DNA from: Streptomyces albidoflavus
GTDB lineage: Bacteria; Actinomycetota; Actinomycetes; Streptomycetales; Streptomycetaceae
Direction of reading: 5' to 3'
Assembly: GCF_000719955.1 (NCBI RefSeq)
Contig: NZ_JOII01000032.1
Location: 1 to 58,170, forward strand
DNA: 58,170 bases
Both the position numbers and the translations under genes were made by a program. Shown here piece after piece: positions 22,852 to 33,099 of the stretch; within the stretch, counting starts at the first letter, position 1; each line of letters starts with the position of its first letter. Under the pieces are notes generated by a model, which searched no databases, was not told where the DNA came from, and worked only from the letters and a program-made list of their open reading frames with translations.

Positions 22852-23595
22852 TCAGGGGGTGGACGGGAACTCCTCGGCCCGTACAACCAGTCGCGCGGGT
22901 GCGTCGGCGGGGACTCTGAGTTCCAGATCCACGGAGGGTGCCCGTGTGCCGCGAGCCCGCGTCCGCCGCACCGCGCAGGTGACGCCCGCACGCAGCAGGT
23001 CTTCGGCCATCGCCTCCCGGCCGCCCTCCTCCCAGAGCTGACGGTGGTTCCTTCCCTGGCCGACCACTTCCCACCTGGACCGGGATCCCTGGGCCGAACC
23101 GGGCGCCGGAACGTACCTTCGCGTCTGTACGGGCAGCTCCCCGAGCGCCTTCAGAACGCCCTCCGCCAGCCGCCGGTACACCGACTCGGGATCTGGAGCA
23201 CCCATCCCCCCATTCCTGCACCTTGCGCAGCGTAGGTACGTGTAGACGCGCCCCTTGTTCCTCGTCGTCTGCACCGTCATGTTGCCCGAGCAGTCGGCGC
23301 AGACGAGCACGCCCGCGAACTGGGTGGTCCCGCCCCGGCGGCGGGGCGGCTGCCGCTTCGCTCTGCGGTCGAGAGCCTCCTGAAGGCCGGCGAACTCCTC
23401 GTCCGTGAAGATCGCGGGGGCTACGCGTATCGGCTTTCCCGAAGCATCCAGCACGGACCTGGACCGGCGCCCTTCACACGTCTTGTCCTCCTCCACGCGA
23501 TGGCCCAGCAGGGCGGGATTGCGCAGGCGCCGCAGCAGGGTGGCGGTGGTCAGACCGTCGGACATCAGGCCGGAGCGTCTGAGGCAGACGGCCAT
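22852..23595 (-). pseudogene. Decayed large serine integrase (C-terminal part)
   Basis: The 247-codon frame matches only the C-terminal part of a phage-type large serine recombinase. It has the recombinase-domain block (TTATLLRRLRNPALLGH, GKPIRVAPAIFTDEEF) and the zinc-ribbon with CxxC pairs (VCADCSGNM, LRCARCRNGG). The tail is LWEEGGREAMAEDLLRAG then LVVRAEEF. The N-terminal catalytic domain with the nucleophilic serine is absent. The coiled-coil insertion expected between LPVQTRRY and LWEEGG also looks deleted. A related segment (GTESGRSRVAVRPEAAKAL) continues upstream in another frame to about 23700, so at least one frameshift is present. It cannot be an active integrase. Confidence 0.85.
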
Positions 23596-23872
23596 CCGCC
23601 GGGCCCAGTGGCAGAGCCTTGGCGGCCTCCGGACGGACGGCCACCCTCGACCGGCCGGACTCGGTGCCGAGGCCGATGGGGTCGTTCTTTACGCAGTGGG
23701 ACTTCAGTGCCCGGGACATGACGGTCCGACGCGACCCAACCACGCGGTACTCGTGTTCCTTCGCCGCCACCGGCAGATCGAGTTCTCGGCGGAGCGGAGA
23801 CGTGATGTTGCCGCTCAGCACGGAGGATGCGGCTGAGTGGCACCTGGGTCGCGGCGGGCTGAAGGTGGCTTC
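23596..23872. other. Degenerate integrase-derived and unassigned sequence
   Basis: On the minus strand about 100 bp still resembles integrase out of frame (RSRVAVRPEAAK). Beyond 23700 no homology is recognisable. Base composition is clearly less GC-rich than in the neighbouring genes. This is the likely decayed interior of a mobile element. Confidence 0.5.
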
Positions 23873-24862
23873 ATGGCATCTCCCGTAGCGACGGCCGCCA
23901 GGCGTAAGGGGCCCCTCATGGCGATCGGACCCGTGGCCGGCGCCGCCGTGATGGCCACCGGGATCGTTTCCGTCGGCTGTCATCTGGTGGGAGCCGAGGT
24001 GTTGTCGCGGGTGCTGCTCGGGGTGGCGGCTGTCGGGTGGGTGGTGCTCGTGGGGGTTTTTCTGGGGCACTTCTTCGGGGAGCGGGAGCAGTGGTGGGCG
24101 GAGTCGCGGACGGCGGCCTCGTTGACCGGGGTGGCGGGGACGGCGGTGGTGGGGACGCGGTCGGTGTTGCTGGGGTGGACGGAGGTGGGGTGGGTGTTGC
24201 TGGGGGTGGCGGCGGTGAGCTGGGTGGGGTTGTTGCCGCAGGTGGTGCGGCGGCTGGGGCGGCGGGTGCCGGGGTCGGCGTATCTGACCTGTGTCGCGAC
24301 GCAGTCGCTCGGGGTGCTGGGGGCGACGCTGGCCGCCGCCACCGGGGTGACCTGGCCGCTGCCGGTCGCGGTGGTGCTGCTGGTCGTGGGGTTCGGGCTG
24401 TACGTGCTGGTGCTGCTGCACTTCGACTTCCACCAGCTCAAGGAGGGCGCGGGGGACCACTGGGTGGCCTGTGGGGCGCTGGCCATCTCGGCGCTGGCCG
24501 CGGGCAAGCTGACGGCGGCGAGCGGGGCGCCGCTCAAGTGGGCCGAGCCGTTGCGGCCCTGGCTGCTGGCGGTCACCCTCGTGCTGCTGCTGGCGGCCCT
24601 CGCCTGGTACGCGGTGATCGCCGTGGCCGAGCTGCGCTGGCCACGGCTGGGCTACGACCCCAGGCGGTGGGCCACCGTCTTCCCGCTGGGGATGACGGCG
24701 GTGGCCGCGCTGACCGCCGCCGGGGAGGTCGGGCCCGCCACCTCCGGCTGGCTCGAACCCCTCGGGCGGGTGCTGCTCTGGGTGGCCGTGGCGGTCTGGG
24801 CGCTGGTGGCGGCGGGGCTGGCGAGGCGGCTGGCGGGAGGGGCGTTGCGCCGTACGCCGTAA
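23873..24862 (+). CDS. TehA/SLAC1-like (TDT family) membrane transporter
   Basis: A 329-residue protein with about nine to ten hydrophobic helices. It resembles the tellurite-resistance/C4-dicarboxylate transporter family: GPVAGAAVMATGIVSVGCHL in the first helix region, YLTCVATQSLGVLG, and VLLHFDFHQLKEGAGDHWVACGALAISALAAGKL. The ATG at 23873 has GAAGGTGG just upstream; a GTG at 23837 would add 12 residues. It probably exports or channels an anion or weak acid; the substrate is not predictable. Codon use is odd: G-ending codons (GTG, GGG, TTG) dominate where neighbours use C-ending ones. With the integrase relic upstream, this suggests transfer as cargo. Confidence 0.8.
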   Translation: MASPVATAARRKGPLMAIGPVAGAAVMATGIVSVGCHLVGAEVLSRVLLGVAAVGWVVLVGVFLGHFFGEREQWWAESRTAASLTGVAGTAVVGTRSVLLGWTEVGWVLLGVAAVSWVGLLPQVVRRLGRRVPGSAYLTCVATQSLGVLGATLAAATGVTWPLPVAVVLLVVGFGLYVLVLLHFDFHQLKEGAGDHWVACGALAISALAAGKLTAASGAPLKWAEPLRPWLLAVTLVLLLAALAWYAVIAVAELRWPRLGYDPRRWATVFPLGMTAVAALTAAGEVGPATSGWLEPLGRVLLWVAVAVWALVAAGLARRLAGGALRRTP

Positions 24863-25104
24863 CCGGGGGAGCGGAGGGCGGGGACGGGGCCGAGCATGGG
24901 GGTGAGCGGGCGGTCCGGCGCTCCTGACGACGCCACTCTGCCGGAGCGGACCGCCCGCTTGCCCCTGCCGCCGTGGGAAGGCGCCGGGCCCGGGAACCTC
25001 CCGGCGGCGTGGCGCGTACCCTAGGTAGTGGTACGACCGCACTCACGAGGGACTGAACGACACTGGGTAAGCGACAGCCCGTAGGGCCTCCGCCCGCGCC
25101 GACG

Positions 25105-25896
25105 GTGCAGCGGATCCGTCTGCGCTACACCAAGCGCGGCCGCCTGCGGTTCACCAGCCACCGAGACTTCCAGCGCGCCTTCGAGCGGGCCCTGCGCCGC
25201 GCCGAGGTGCCGATGGCCTACTCGGCGGGCTTCACGCCCCACCCGAAGGTGAGTTACGCCAACGCCGCGCCCACCGGTACGGGCAGTGAGGCGGAGTACC
25301 TGGAGATCGGGCTCTCCGCGCCCCGCGACCCCGCCACGCTGCGGGAACTGCTCGACGCCTCGATGCCCGACGGGCTCGACATCACCGACGCCGTCGAGGC
25401 GCGTACCTCCGGTCTCGCCGACCGGCTCCAGGCCTCCGTCTGGGAACTCCGGCTCGACCAGGTCGAGCCGGAGGCGGCCCGGGCCGCCGTCGCCGCCTTC
25501 GAGGCGGCGGAGACGGTCGAGGTCCAGCGGCGCACCAAGAACGGCATGCGGACCTTCGACGCCCGCGCCGCCGTGGTCGCGCTGGAGGTCGCCGATGCCC
25601 CGGACGAGCCGGGTGATAGGCCGTCGGCGCGGCCCTGTGCGATACTGCGGCTGGTTGTGCGGCACGAGACACCCGCCGTACGACCCGACGACGTCCTGTC
25701 CGGTCTCCGAGTAGTGGCCGACCTGGCGCCGCCGGTCCCCGCTGCGGTGACCAGGCTGGCGCAGGGGCCTTTCGACGACGAGACCGGCACGGTGACCGAT
25801 CCGCTCGCGCCCGACCGCGAGGCAGTCGAGGCCGCCCCCTCCGAGGGCGCCCCGCACGCCGCCGCGCAGGCAACCACAGCGGTGGGTCCCGCGTAG
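25105..25896 (+). CDS. TIGR03936-type radical-SAM-associated protein (DUF2344)
   Basis: A 263-residue partner of the TIGR03960 radical SAM protein, with the family blocks [40 protein letters not shown] and [19 protein letters not shown]. The GTG at 25105 is a conservative start. The frame continues upstream without a stop to a CTG at 25063 that would begin [18 protein letters not shown], which matches the N-terminus I remember for orthologues, so the true start may be the CTG. The function of the pair is unknown, possibly RNA modification. It precedes rne by 237 bp. Confidence 0.9.
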   Translation: MQRIRLRYTKRGRLRFTSHRDFQRAFERALRRAEVPMAYSAGFTPHPKVSYANAAPTGTGSEAEYLEIGLSAPRDPATLRELLDASMPDGLDITDAVEARTSGLADRLQASVWELRLDQVEPEAARAAVAAFEAAETVEVQRRTKNGMRTFDARAAVVALEVADAPDEPGDRPSARPCAILRLVVRHETPAVRPDDVLSGLRVVADLAPPVPAAVTRLAQGPFDDETGTVTDPLAPDREAVEAAPSEGAPHAAAQATTAVGPA

Positions 25897-26133
25897 GGAC
25901 GCTCGCCGCAGCGCCGCCCTCGAATCCGGGAGCCACCTGGGTCGGGCAGCGCACCGACCAGAAGACTTTCGCCAGGCCGCCCGCGAGACGCGTACGGAAC
26001 CGGCGAGAACAGGACAGAGAAGCTCCCGTGCGGCGCCCGCGCCCCGGAGGACGGTCCCGCGCACCTTTCGCGCGAAGGCGACCGCCACCGGATTCGACGC
26101 GGCGCCCGGGAGCGTGACGGGAGATACCCCCGC

Positions 26134-29100
26134 ATGCTCGGATCGAACGATCCCGCCGAAGGCGTGGACGTGGACAACGACAGCCCCAGCGACACCCTGC
26201 CGCCGCGCCGGCGACGGCGGGCCGCCTCCCGGCCCGCCGGACCGCCCGTGGCGGCCGGGAGCGAGGCCGAGGCCGTGGCCATACCGGCTCCGGTAGCGGC
26301 TGAGACCGAGGCGCCCGCCGCCGAGGCGCCCTCCGGCGACGAGCCGGCCGCGCGCCCGCGCAGCCGCGCCTCCCGACGGGCCACCGCGCCCGCCGGAACC
26401 CCCGCCGCCGAGGCGGAGACCACCGTGGAGAGCCCGGCGGAACCGCAGCCCGCCGCCGCTCAGCCGGAGGAGCCGGCCGAGGCCGCCCCGGCCCGCCCGC
26501 GCCGCCGTGCCACCCGCCGTGCCTCGGCACCGGCCGGGGCGCCCGCCGGTACGCCGGACGCGCCCGCCGCCGAGGCGGCCGAGCCCGCCGAGCCGCAGGC
26601 CCCCGAGACCCCGGCCGAGACCGACGAGGCCGCCCCCGCGCGGCCCCGTCGCCGTGCCACCCGGCGCGCCACCGCGCCCGCCGGAACCCCCGCCGCCGAG
26701 GCGGAGACCACCGCCCCGACCCCGGCGGAACCGCAGTCCGCCCCGGTCGCGGCCCTGGCGGAGGAGCCGGCCGAGGAGGCCGCCCCCGCCCGTCCGCGCC
26801 GCCGCGCCTCGCGCCGGGCCTCCGCGCCCGCCGGTACCCCCGGGACCGCCGAGGTCGTGGAGCAGGCCGAGCAGACCGCCCCCGCCGAGTCGGCCGCCCC
26901 CGCCGAGCAGGCCGCTCCCGCCGAGGAGAGCGCCGCTCCGGCCCGTAAGCGTCGCCGTGCCACCCGGCCCGCCGAGGCCGCCGCGCCCGCGCCCGTCGAG
27001 GAGGAGGCGGCCGAGGAGCCCGCCGCCGCCGAGGCGGAGTCCGCCGCGCCGGCCGAGGAGGCCGCCCCCACCCGTACGCGCCGTCGTGCCACTCGTCGCG
27101 TTTCCGCACCCGTCTCCAGCCCCGTGGCTGCCGAGGCCGAAGGCACGCCGGAGGAGCCCACCGTGGCCGAGGACAGCAGCACCGAAGCGAGCAGCGGCGA
27201 CACCGCCGAGGAGTCCGGCCCACGCCGCGCCCGTCGCAAGCCGGTCCGCAAGGGCGGGCTGTTCAGCGAGCCCGACCAGCCGAAGGGCGACCGCGAGGAG
27301 CGCCAGGAGAAGGAGTCGGGCGGGCGGGGTTCGCGCCGTCGTCCGGCGGTCGCCGTCTTCCAGGCGCCGGTCTTCTCCGAGCCCATGTTCCAGACGCCGG
27401 AGCGCGCCGCCGCCGAGGCCGCCTCCTCGGCCGCCGCCGACACCGCCGCGCCCGAGCCGGAGGCCGAGGAGCAGACGCCGCGCAAGCGCCGTCGCCGCCG
27501 CGGTGAGGACGCCCCGGCGCAGGAGGCCGCGCCGGTCCAGGAGAAGCCGGCCGAGCGGGCCCCCGAGCCCGAGGCCGCCGGGGACGAGGCCGAGGACGAG
27601 CACCACGGCGCCCGGGACGACGAGGAGCACGAGAACGGCGAGCGCCCCTCGCGCCGTCGCCGCCGGGGTGGCCGTCGCCGCCGTCGCGGTGAGTCGGGCG
27701 ACGCCGACCACGAGCAGGACGAGCAGCAGGAGCAGGGCTCCGACGCGCGTACCGGTGGCGAGGACAGCGCCGCCGAGGACGAGAAGGACGACCAGGCCGA
27801 GGACGAGGGCCGCGACGAGCAGCGGGACGAGGACGCCGACAACGGCTCGGGCTCCAGCAGCAGCCGCCGGCGCCGGCGGCGTCGTCGCCGTGCCGGGGAC
27901 GGCGGGGGCGAGCCGGAGCAGGCCGCCTCCGGGGACGACCCGGAGCGCACCGTCGTCAAGGTCCGCGAGCCGCGCGAGCGGAAGAAGGACGAGCCGGGCA
28001 CCGGTCCCGACGAGGTCCAGTCCATCAAGGGCTCGACCCGCCTGGAGGCGAAGAAGCAGCGCCGCCGGGAGGGCCGCGAGCAGGGCCGCCGCCGGGTGCC
28101 GATCATCACCGAGGCGGAGTTCCTGGCGCGCCGCGAGGCCGTCGAGCGCGTGATGGTCGTCCGCCAGAGCGGCGAGCGCACCCAGATCGGCGTGCTGGAG
28201 GACGACGTCCTCGTCGAGCACTACGTCAACAAGGAGCAGGCCACCTCCTACGTCGGCAACGTCTACCTGGGCAAGGTCCAGAACGTCCTGCCGTCGATGG
28301 AGGCCGCCTTCATCGACATCGGCAAGGGCCGCAACGCCGTGCTGTACGCCGGTGAGGTCAACTTCGCCGCGCTCGGCATGGCCCACGGCCCGCGCCGCAT
28401 CGAGTCGGCGCTCAAGTCCGGCCAGTCGGTCCTGGTGCAGGTCACCAAGGACCCGATCGGCCACAAGGGCGCCCGCCTGACCAGCCAGGTCTCGCTGCCC
28501 GGCCGGTACCTCGTCTACGTCCCCGAGGGGTCGATGACGGGCATCAGCCGCAAGCTGCCCGACACCGAGCGGGCCCGCCTCAAGGGCATCCTCAAGAAGA
28601 TCGTCCCCGAGGACGCGGGCGTCATCGTGCGCACCGCCGCCGAGGGGGCGAGCGAGGAGGAGCTGCGCCGCGACGTGGAGCGGCTGCACGGCCAGTGGCA
28701 GGAGATCCAGAAGAAGGCCAACGCGAGCAACGCCAGCTCGCCGAGCCTGCTCTACGGCGAGCCGGACATGACGGTCCGCGTCGTCCGCGACATCTTCAAC
28801 GAGGACTTCTCCAAGGTCATCGTCAGCGGCGACGAGGCGTGGAAGACCGTCCACGGCTACGTCAGCAAGGTCGCCCCCGACCTGGTCGACCGCCTCCAGC
28901 GGTGGACCTCGGAGACGGACGTCTTCGCGACGTACCGGATCGACGAGGGGCTCGCCAAGGCGCTGGACCGCAAGGTGTGGCTGCCCTCGGGCGGTTCGCT
29001 GGTGATCGACAAGACCGAGGCGATGATCGTCGTCGACGTCAACACCGGCAAGTTCACCGGGCAGGGCGGCAACCTCGAGGAGACCGTCACCAGGAACAAC

Positions 29101-30504
29101 CTGGAGGCGGCCGAGGAGATCGTGCGCCAGCTGCGGCTGCGCGACCTCGGCGGGATCGTCGTCATCGACTTCATCGACATGGTCCTGGAGTCCAACCGCG
29201 ACCTGGTCCTGCGCCGTCTGCTGGAGTGCCTGGGCCGGGACCGGACCAAGCACCAGGTGGCCGAGGTGACCTCGTTGGGCCTGGTCCAGATGACCCGTAA
29301 GCGGGTCGGCCAGGGGCTGCTGGAGTCGTTCTCGGAGACCTGCGTCCACTGCAACGGCCGGGGTGTCATCGTCCACCTCGACCAGCCGGCCGCCGGCAAC
29401 GGCGGGGGCGGCAAGCGCAAGAAGCGCGGCAAGGGCGGCCAGGAGGACACCGCCCACACGCACGACCACGGCCACGACCAGGAGACGGAGCCGGAGAGCT
29501 TCGAGGTCGAGACCGAGGCCGAGGTCGCCGCCGAGACGGCCGAGCCCGCGGCGCTGCCGGCGCCGGAGTTCGTCCCGGACGAGGAGCTGTACAGCAGCGC
29601 CGCCGAGGCCGAGGCCGCCGCCGGTTCGGGCCGCCGCAACCGCCGCCGCGCCACCCGCCGGGCCTCCGCGCCCGCCGGTACGCCGCGCCGCGAGCAGGCC
29701 CCGGCCGCCGAGCCGGAGCAGACCGTGCCGGTCGCCGAGGAGCCGGCCGCCGCGCCGGAGCCGGTCGTCGAGGCGCCCGTCGTCGAGGCGCCCGTCGCCG
29801 AGGCCCCGGCCGCCGAGGTGCCGAAGGAGGACGAGGCGCCCAAGCGTGGCCGTCGCCGTGCCGTCCGCCGGGCCTCCGCGCCCGCCGGTGCGCCGGCCGC
29901 GGCCGAGCCGGTCGCCGAGGCTCCCGCCCCGGCCGCCGAGGTCGCCGAGGCGCCCCAGGCCACGCCGGTGGCCCCGGAGCCCGAGGCCGAGCCGCAGCCG
30001 GAGCCCGCTCCGGCCACCGCGGCCCCGGCCCGGCCGCGCCGGCGTGCCGTCCGCAAGGCGTCGGCGCCGACCGCGTCGGCCGAGGCGGCCGTGGTGGTCG
30101 TCGCCGCCGACCGTCCGGAGCCCGCGCCCGAGGCGGCCCCCGCCGAGGCCCCGGCCGAGACTCCCGCGGGGGAGGAGGCCGAGGCGGCGCCCGCCAAGAA
30201 GACGGCGGCCCGTAAGACGGCGAAGAAGGCCACCACGAAGAAGGCCGCGACGAAGAAGACGACGGCCAAGAAGGCCACGGCCAAGTCGGCGGCGGCCGGG
30301 GAGACGGCTCCGAAGGAGGCGGCCTCGGACAAGGCGGCGCCTGAGGAGGCTCCCGCCAAGAAGACGACGGCCCGTAAGACGGCCGCCAAGAAGGCCCCGG
30401 CGAAGAAGGCCGCCACGGCCAAGAAGGCTCCGGCGAAGAAGGCCACGACCAAGAAGGCGGCGGCCAAGAAGACGGCCGCCACCGCCCAGTCCGACGAGGA
30501 CTGA
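26134..30504 (+). CDS. rne: RNase E/G family endoribonuclease with long repetitive arms
   Basis: The central RNA-processing endonuclease. At 1456 residues it is far larger than E. coli RNase G. The catalytic core occupies about 665-1085: S1 domain at about 700-790 ([26 protein letters not shown]), DNase-I-like catalytic Asp motifs IVVDVNTG at about 965 and VVIDFIDM at about 1010, and the zinc-link CVHCNGRG at about 1069-1076. Both flanks are disordered. The N-terminal 380 residues and the C-terminal region repeat an [15 protein letters not shown] unit in an Ala/Pro/Glu background. The last 110 residues are a Lys/Ala AAKK-type tail. As known for Streptomyces RNase E, the domain order differs from E. 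coli (arms on both sides), and the arms are likely RNA-binding and partner-binding. Confidence 0.95.
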   Translation: MLGSNDPAEGVDVDNDSPSDTLPPRRRRRAASRPAGPPVAAGSEAEAVAIPAPVAAETEAPAAEAPSGDEPAARPRSRASRRATAPAGTPAAEAETTVESPAEPQPAAAQPEEPAEAAPARPRRRATRRASAPAGAPAGTPDAPAAEAAEPAEPQAPETPAETDEAAPARPRRRATRRATAPAGTPAAEAETTAPTPAEPQSAPVAALAEEPAEEAAPARPRRRASRRASAPAGTPGTAEVVEQAEQTAPAESAAPAEQAAPAEESAAPARKRRRATRPAEAAAPAPVEEEAAEEPAAAEAESAAPAEEAAPTRTRRRATRRVSAPVSSPVAAEAEGTPEEPTVAEDSSTEASSGDTAEESGPRRARRKPVRKGGLFSEPDQPKGDREERQEKESGGRGSRRRPAVAVFQAPVFSEPMFQTPERAAAEAASSAAADTAAPEPEAEEQTPRKRRRRRGEDAPAQEAAPVQEKPAERAPEPEAAGDEAEDEHHGARDDEEHENGERPSRRRRRGGRRRRRGESGDADHEQDEQQEQGSDARTGGEDSAAEDEKDDQAEDEGRDEQRDEDADNGSGSSSSRRRRRRRRRAGDGGGEPEQAASGDDPERTVVKVREPRERKKDEPGTGPDEVQSIKGSTRLEAKKQRRREGREQGRRRVPIITEAEFLARREAVERVMVVRQSGERTQIGVLEDDVLVEHYVNKEQATSYVGNVYLGKVQNVLPSMEAAFIDIGKGRNAVLYAGEVNFAALGMAHGPRRIESALKSGQSVLVQVTKDPIGHKGARLTSQVSLPGRYLVYVPEGSMTGISRKLPDTERARLKGILKKIVPEDAGVIVRTAAEGASEEELRRDVERLHGQWQEIQKKANASNASSPSLLYGEPDMTVRVVRDIFNEDFSKVIVSGDEAWKTVHGYVSKVAPDLVDRLQRWTSETDVFATYRIDEGLAKALDRKVWLPSGGSLVIDKTEAMIVVDVNTGKFTGQGGNLEETVTRNNLEAAEEIVRQLRLRDLGGIVVIDFIDMVLESNRDLVLRRLLECLGRDRTKHQVAEVTSLGLVQMTRKRVGQGLLESFSETCVHCNGRGVIVHLDQPAAGNGGGGKRKKRGKGGQEDTAHTHDHGHDQETEPESFEVETEAEVAAETAEPAALPAPEFVPDEELYSSAAEAEAAAGSGRRNRRRATRRASAPAGTPRREQAPAAEPEQTVPVAEEPAAAPEPVVEAPVVEAPVAEAPAAEVPKEDEAPKRGRRRAVRRASAPAGAPAAAEPVAEAPAPAAEVAEAPQATPVAPEPEAEPQPEPAPATAAPARPRRRAVRKASAPTASAEAAVVVVAADRPEPAPEAAPAEAPAETPAGEEAEAAPAKKTAARKTAKKATTKKAATKKTTAKKATAKSAAAGETAPKEAASDKAAPEEAPAKKTTARKTAAKKAPAKKAATAKKAPAKKATTKKAAAKKTAATAQSDED
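26310..27125 (+). repeat. [19 protein letters not shown] repeats in the N-terminal arm of RNase E/G
   Basis: Six imperfect copies of an Arg-rich unit, (S/R)RA(T/S)RR(A)(T/S)APAGTP, are spaced by acidic Ala/Glu/Pro linkers of about 25-40 residues. Further copies recur in the C-terminal arm (about 29633-30070). DNA copies such as the stretches near 26371 and 26665 are nearly identical, indicating recent duplication or conversion. Confidence 0.7.
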
Positions 30505-30513
30505 GCAGCGTGG

Positions 30514-30554
30514 CCGCGCGGGCGGGCCGGGTGCGTCCCGGCCCGCCCGCGCGG
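30514..30554 (+). terminator. Terminator after rne
   Basis: A perfect 18-bp stem (30514-30531 with 30537-30554) and a 5-nt loop, 9 nt after the rne stop. Confidence 0.8.
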
Positions 30555-30580
30555 GCCGGGGTGAGCCGGTGGGACCCGGT

Positions 30581-30610
30581 TTGACCCTCGGGACAGCGGT
30601 CCCGTAGCCT
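30581..30610 (+). promoter_or_regulatory. Promoter of the rplU-rpmA operon
   Basis: TTGACC (30581-30586) and TAGCCT (30605-30610) are separated by 18 bp, a near-consensus housekeeping promoter. The resulting leader to rplU is about 170 nt and contains several GC-rich self-complementary segments (around 30660-30740). I could not assign a known ribosomal leader motif. Confidence 0.65.
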
Positions 30611-30786
30611 TTACCCTCGGCGTTTGTGCGCCACCCTCTGAGCACCTTCCTCCCGCGATGCGGCGCTCGCAGCGCCTGTCAGGGAGAGGCCGCTCGTCCC
30701 TCCCAGGATTCCCCGGGTCCCTCGCGGGCCCGTGTGGGCGGCTGGCTTCAGAGGTCCGTTTCTGAGTGACAGAGAGTGAGATCCGC

Positions 30787-31107
30787 GTGTACGCCATCGT
30801 GCGCAGCGGTGGCCGCCAGCACAAGGTTGCTGTCGGTGACATCGTTGAGGTTGACAAGATTTCCACCGCCAAGGTCGGCGACACGGTCGAGCTCTCGACC
30901 CTGCTGCTCGTGGACGGCGAGTCGGTCACCAGCGACCCGTGGGTGCTGGACGGCATCAAGGTCCAGGCCGAGGTCGTCGACCACCACAAGGGTGCGAAGA
31001 TCGACATCCTTCGCTACAAGAACAAGACCGGTTACCGCCGTCGCCAGGGCCACCGCCAGCAGTACACGGCGGTCAAGGTCACCGGCATCCCCACGGCTGC
31101 GAAGTAA
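30787..31107 (+). CDS. rplU: 50S ribosomal protein L21
   Basis: A large-subunit protein binding 23S rRNA. The 106 residues start at GTG 30787, giving [18 protein letters not shown], the standard L21 N-terminus; an earlier in-frame codon at 30766 would add seven unrelated residues. The C-terminal RNA-binding block [17 protein letters not shown] is intact. rpmA follows 14 bp downstream, the conserved L21-L27 pair. Confidence 0.98.
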   Translation: MYAIVRSGGRQHKVAVGDIVEVDKISTAKVGDTVELSTLLLVDGESVTSDPWVLDGIKVQAEVVDHHKGAKIDILRYKNKTGYRRRQGHRQQYTAVKVTGIPTAAK

Positions 31108-31121
31108 GGGACTGAGGAGAC

Positions 31122-31376
31122 ATGGCACACAAGAAGGGCGCATCGTCCACTCGGAACGGTCGCGATTCCAATGCTCAGCGGCTCGGCGTGAAGCGCTTCG
31201 GCGGTCAGGTCGTCAACGCCGGTGAGATCCTGGTCCGCCAGCGCGGCACCCACTTCCACCCCGGCGCGGGCGTCGGCCGTGGCAAGGACGACACGCTGTT
31301 CGCGCTGAACGCCGGCGCGGTGGAGTTCGGTACCCACCGCGGCCGCAAGGTCGTGAACATCGTTCCGGCCGCCTGA
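31122..31376 (+). CDS. rpmA: 50S ribosomal protein L27
   Basis: The 84 residues begin [17 protein letters not shown], followed by [24 protein letters not shown] and [16 protein letters not shown], all standard L27. The N-terminus lacks the cleavable leader of Firmicutes L27 and can reach the peptidyl-transferase centre directly. GAGGAG precedes the start. Confidence 0.98.
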   Translation: MAHKKGASSTRNGRDSNAQRLGVKRFGGQVVNAGEILVRQRGTHFHPGAGVGRGKDDTLFALNAGAVEFGTHRGRKVVNIVPAA

Positions 31377-31412
31377 TCTTCTTCCCAGGCAGCTGACAGC
31401 GGTTTTTCGCGA

Positions 31413-31452
31413 GGGCGGACCTCACTTCCCCGAACGGGAAGGGGGTCCGCCC
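31413..31452 (+). terminator. Terminator after rpmA
   Basis: A 9-bp outer stem (31413-31421 with 31444-31452) continues into an inner 6-bp stem (31425-31430 with 31436-31441). It is followed by a T-containing tail, and it separates rpmA from obg. Confidence 0.75.
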
Positions 31453-31460
31453 TTCGCTTG

Positions 31461-31470
31461 TTGTGGACAA
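31461..31470 (-). promoter_or_regulatory. Perfect DnaA-box-like sequence upstream of obg
   Basis: The minus strand reads TTGTCCACAA, identical to the Streptomyces DnaA box TTGTCCACA as known from oriC. It lies 106 bp upstream of the obg start, in the probable obg promoter region. A chance match is possible for a single box. Confidence 0.4.
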
Positions 31471-31575
31471 TTGAAGAGGAGGACGGCTTTCCGCCGTGCT
31501 CCGCAGCACCACCAGCAGTACCAGCAGCACCATCAGTACCCCTGTTTTCCCCTGTGCGTATCGGAGGCACCTTCC

Positions 31576-33021
31576 ATGACCACCTTCGTGGACCGCGTCG
31601 AACTGCATGTCGCCGCGGGTAACGGAGGCCACGGCTGTGCCTCCGTCCACCGTGAGAAGTTCAAGCCGCTCGGCGGCCCGGACGGCGGCAACGGCGGCCG
31701 GGGCGGGGACGTCGTCCTCGTCGTCGACCAGTCCGTGACCACCCTGCTCGAGTACCACTACAGCCCGCACCGCAAGGCGACCAACGGCAAGCCCGGTGAG
31801 GGCGGCAACCGCTCCGGCAAGGACGGCCAGGACCTGGTCCTGCCGGTGCCGGACGGCACCGTCGTCCTCGACCGCAACGGCGAGGTCCTCGCCGACCTGA
31901 TCGGTGAGGGCACCACCTACGTCGCCGCCAGCGGCGGCCGTGGGGGTCTGGGCAACGCGGCGCTGGCCTCGGCCCGCCGCAAGGCACCCGGCTTCGCGCT
32001 GCTCGGCGAGCCCGGTGACGCCGGTGACGTGGTGCTGGAGCTGAAGACCGTCGCCGACGTGGCGCTGGTCGGCTACCCGAGCGCGGGCAAGTCCTCGCTG
32101 ATCTCGGTGCTCTCCGCGGCCCGCCCGAAGATCGCCGACTACCCGTTCACCACGCTGGTCCCCAACCTCGGTGTGGTCACCGCCGGTTCGACCGTCTACA
32201 CGGTGGCGGACGTGCCCGGCCTCATCCCCGGCGCCAGCCAGGGCAAGGGCCTCGGCCTGGAGTTCCTGCGGCACGTCGAGCGGTGCTCGGTGCTGGTGCA
32301 CGTGCTGGACACGGCGACGCTGGAGTCGGACCGCGACCCGGTCTCCGACCTCGACGTGATCGAGGAGGAGCTGAGGAGCTACGGCGGCCTGGACGGCCGT
32401 CCGCGCGTCGTCGTCCTCAACAAGATCGACGTGACCGACGGCCAGGACCTCGCCGAGATGGTCCGCCCCGACCTGGAGGCACGCGGCTACCGCGTCTTCG
32501 AGGTCTCCGCCGTCGCCCACAAGGGACTCAAGGAGCTGTCGTTCGCGCTGGCCGAACTGGTCGGCGAGGCCCGCGCGGCCCGTCCGAAGGAGGAGGCGAC
32601 CCGGGTCGTCATCCGCCCGAAGGCCGTGGACGACTCCGGGTTCACCGTGACCCGCGAGGAGGAGTCGCTGTACCGGGTGCGCGGCGAGAAGCCGGAGCGC
32701 TGGGTGCGGCAGACCGACTTCAACAACGACGAGGCGGTGGGCTACCTCGCCGACCGCCTCAACCGCCTCGGTGTCGAGGAGGAGCTGATGAAGGCCGGTG
32801 CCCGCGCGGGCGACGGCGTCGCCATCGGCCCCGAGGACAACGCCGTGGTCTTCGACTGGGAGCCGACCATGCTGGCCGGCGCCGAGATGCTCGGCCGCCG
32901 TGGCGAGGACCACCGCCTGGAGGGCGAGCGTCCCGCCGCCCAGCGCCGCCGCGACAAGCAGGCCGCACGCGACGAGGCGCAGGACGAGTACGAGGGCTTC
33001 CACCCCTTCGCGGGAGGCTGA
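31576..33021 (+). CDS. obgE: Obg/CgtA-type GTPase
   Basis: A ribosome-associated GTPase. In Streptomyces, Obg is known to affect the onset of aerial mycelium and sporulation. The ATG at 31576 has GGAGG 8 nt upstream and gives 481 residues; the upstream open frame is a Gln/His-rich shadow. The glycine-rich Obg fold spans 1-158 ([14 protein letters not shown]). The GTPase domain has G1 [11 protein letters not shown] at about 166-176, G3 [10 protein letters not shown] and G4 NKID. An OCT domain (about 355-435) and a charged tail follow. Confidence 0.97.
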   Translation: MTTFVDRVELHVAAGNGGHGCASVHREKFKPLGGPDGGNGGRGGDVVLVVDQSVTTLLEYHYSPHRKATNGKPGEGGNRSGKDGQDLVLPVPDGTVVLDRNGEVLADLIGEGTTYVAASGGRGGLGNAALASARRKAPGFALLGEPGDAGDVVLELKTVADVALVGYPSAGKSSLISVLSAARPKIADYPFTTLVPNLGVVTAGSTVYTVADVPGLIPGASQGKGLGLEFLRHVERCSVLVHVLDTATLESDRDPVSDLDVIEEELRSYGGLDGRPRVVVLNKIDVTDGQDLAEMVRPDLEARGYRVFEVSAVAHKGLKELSFALAELVGEARAARPKEEATRVVIRPKAVDDSGFTVTREEESLYRVRGEKPERWVRQTDFNNDEAVGYLADRLNRLGVEEELMKAGARAGDGVAIGPEDNAVVFDWEPTMLAGAEMLGRRGEDHRLEGERPAAQRRRDKQAARDEAQDEYEGFHPFAGG

Positions 33022-33035
33022 GCCCGGACAGCAGT

Positions 33036-33079
33036 ACGCCGAAGGGGCGGACCCCAGCTGGGGTCCGCCCCTTCGGCGT
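33036..33079. terminator. Perfect 44-nt palindromic bidirectional terminator
   Basis: Two 22-nt arms (33036-33057 and 33058-33079) are exactly complementary with no spacer, between the convergent ends of obg and the CDP-alcohol phosphatidyltransferase gene. Confidence 0.85.
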
Positions 33080-33099
33080 GCGTACCGCGCGGTGGCGGG

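Noticed and set aside
23474..25042. A 522-codon minus-strand frame across the transporter
   Set aside because: Mostly His/Pro/Arg-rich antisense of the transporter; only its last part is out-of-frame integrase sequence, covered as a relic.
22852..25104. An active mobile element at the integrase locus
   Set aside because: The recombinase lacks its catalytic N-terminal domain, has a frameshift and an internal deletion, and no phage structural or replication genes are present.
25021..30645. A 1874-codon minus-strand open frame opposite rne
   Set aside because: It is the antisense shadow of the Ala/Glu/Arg-rich rne gene and its neighbour; Leu/Gly/Arg/Arg-repeat composition and no family match.
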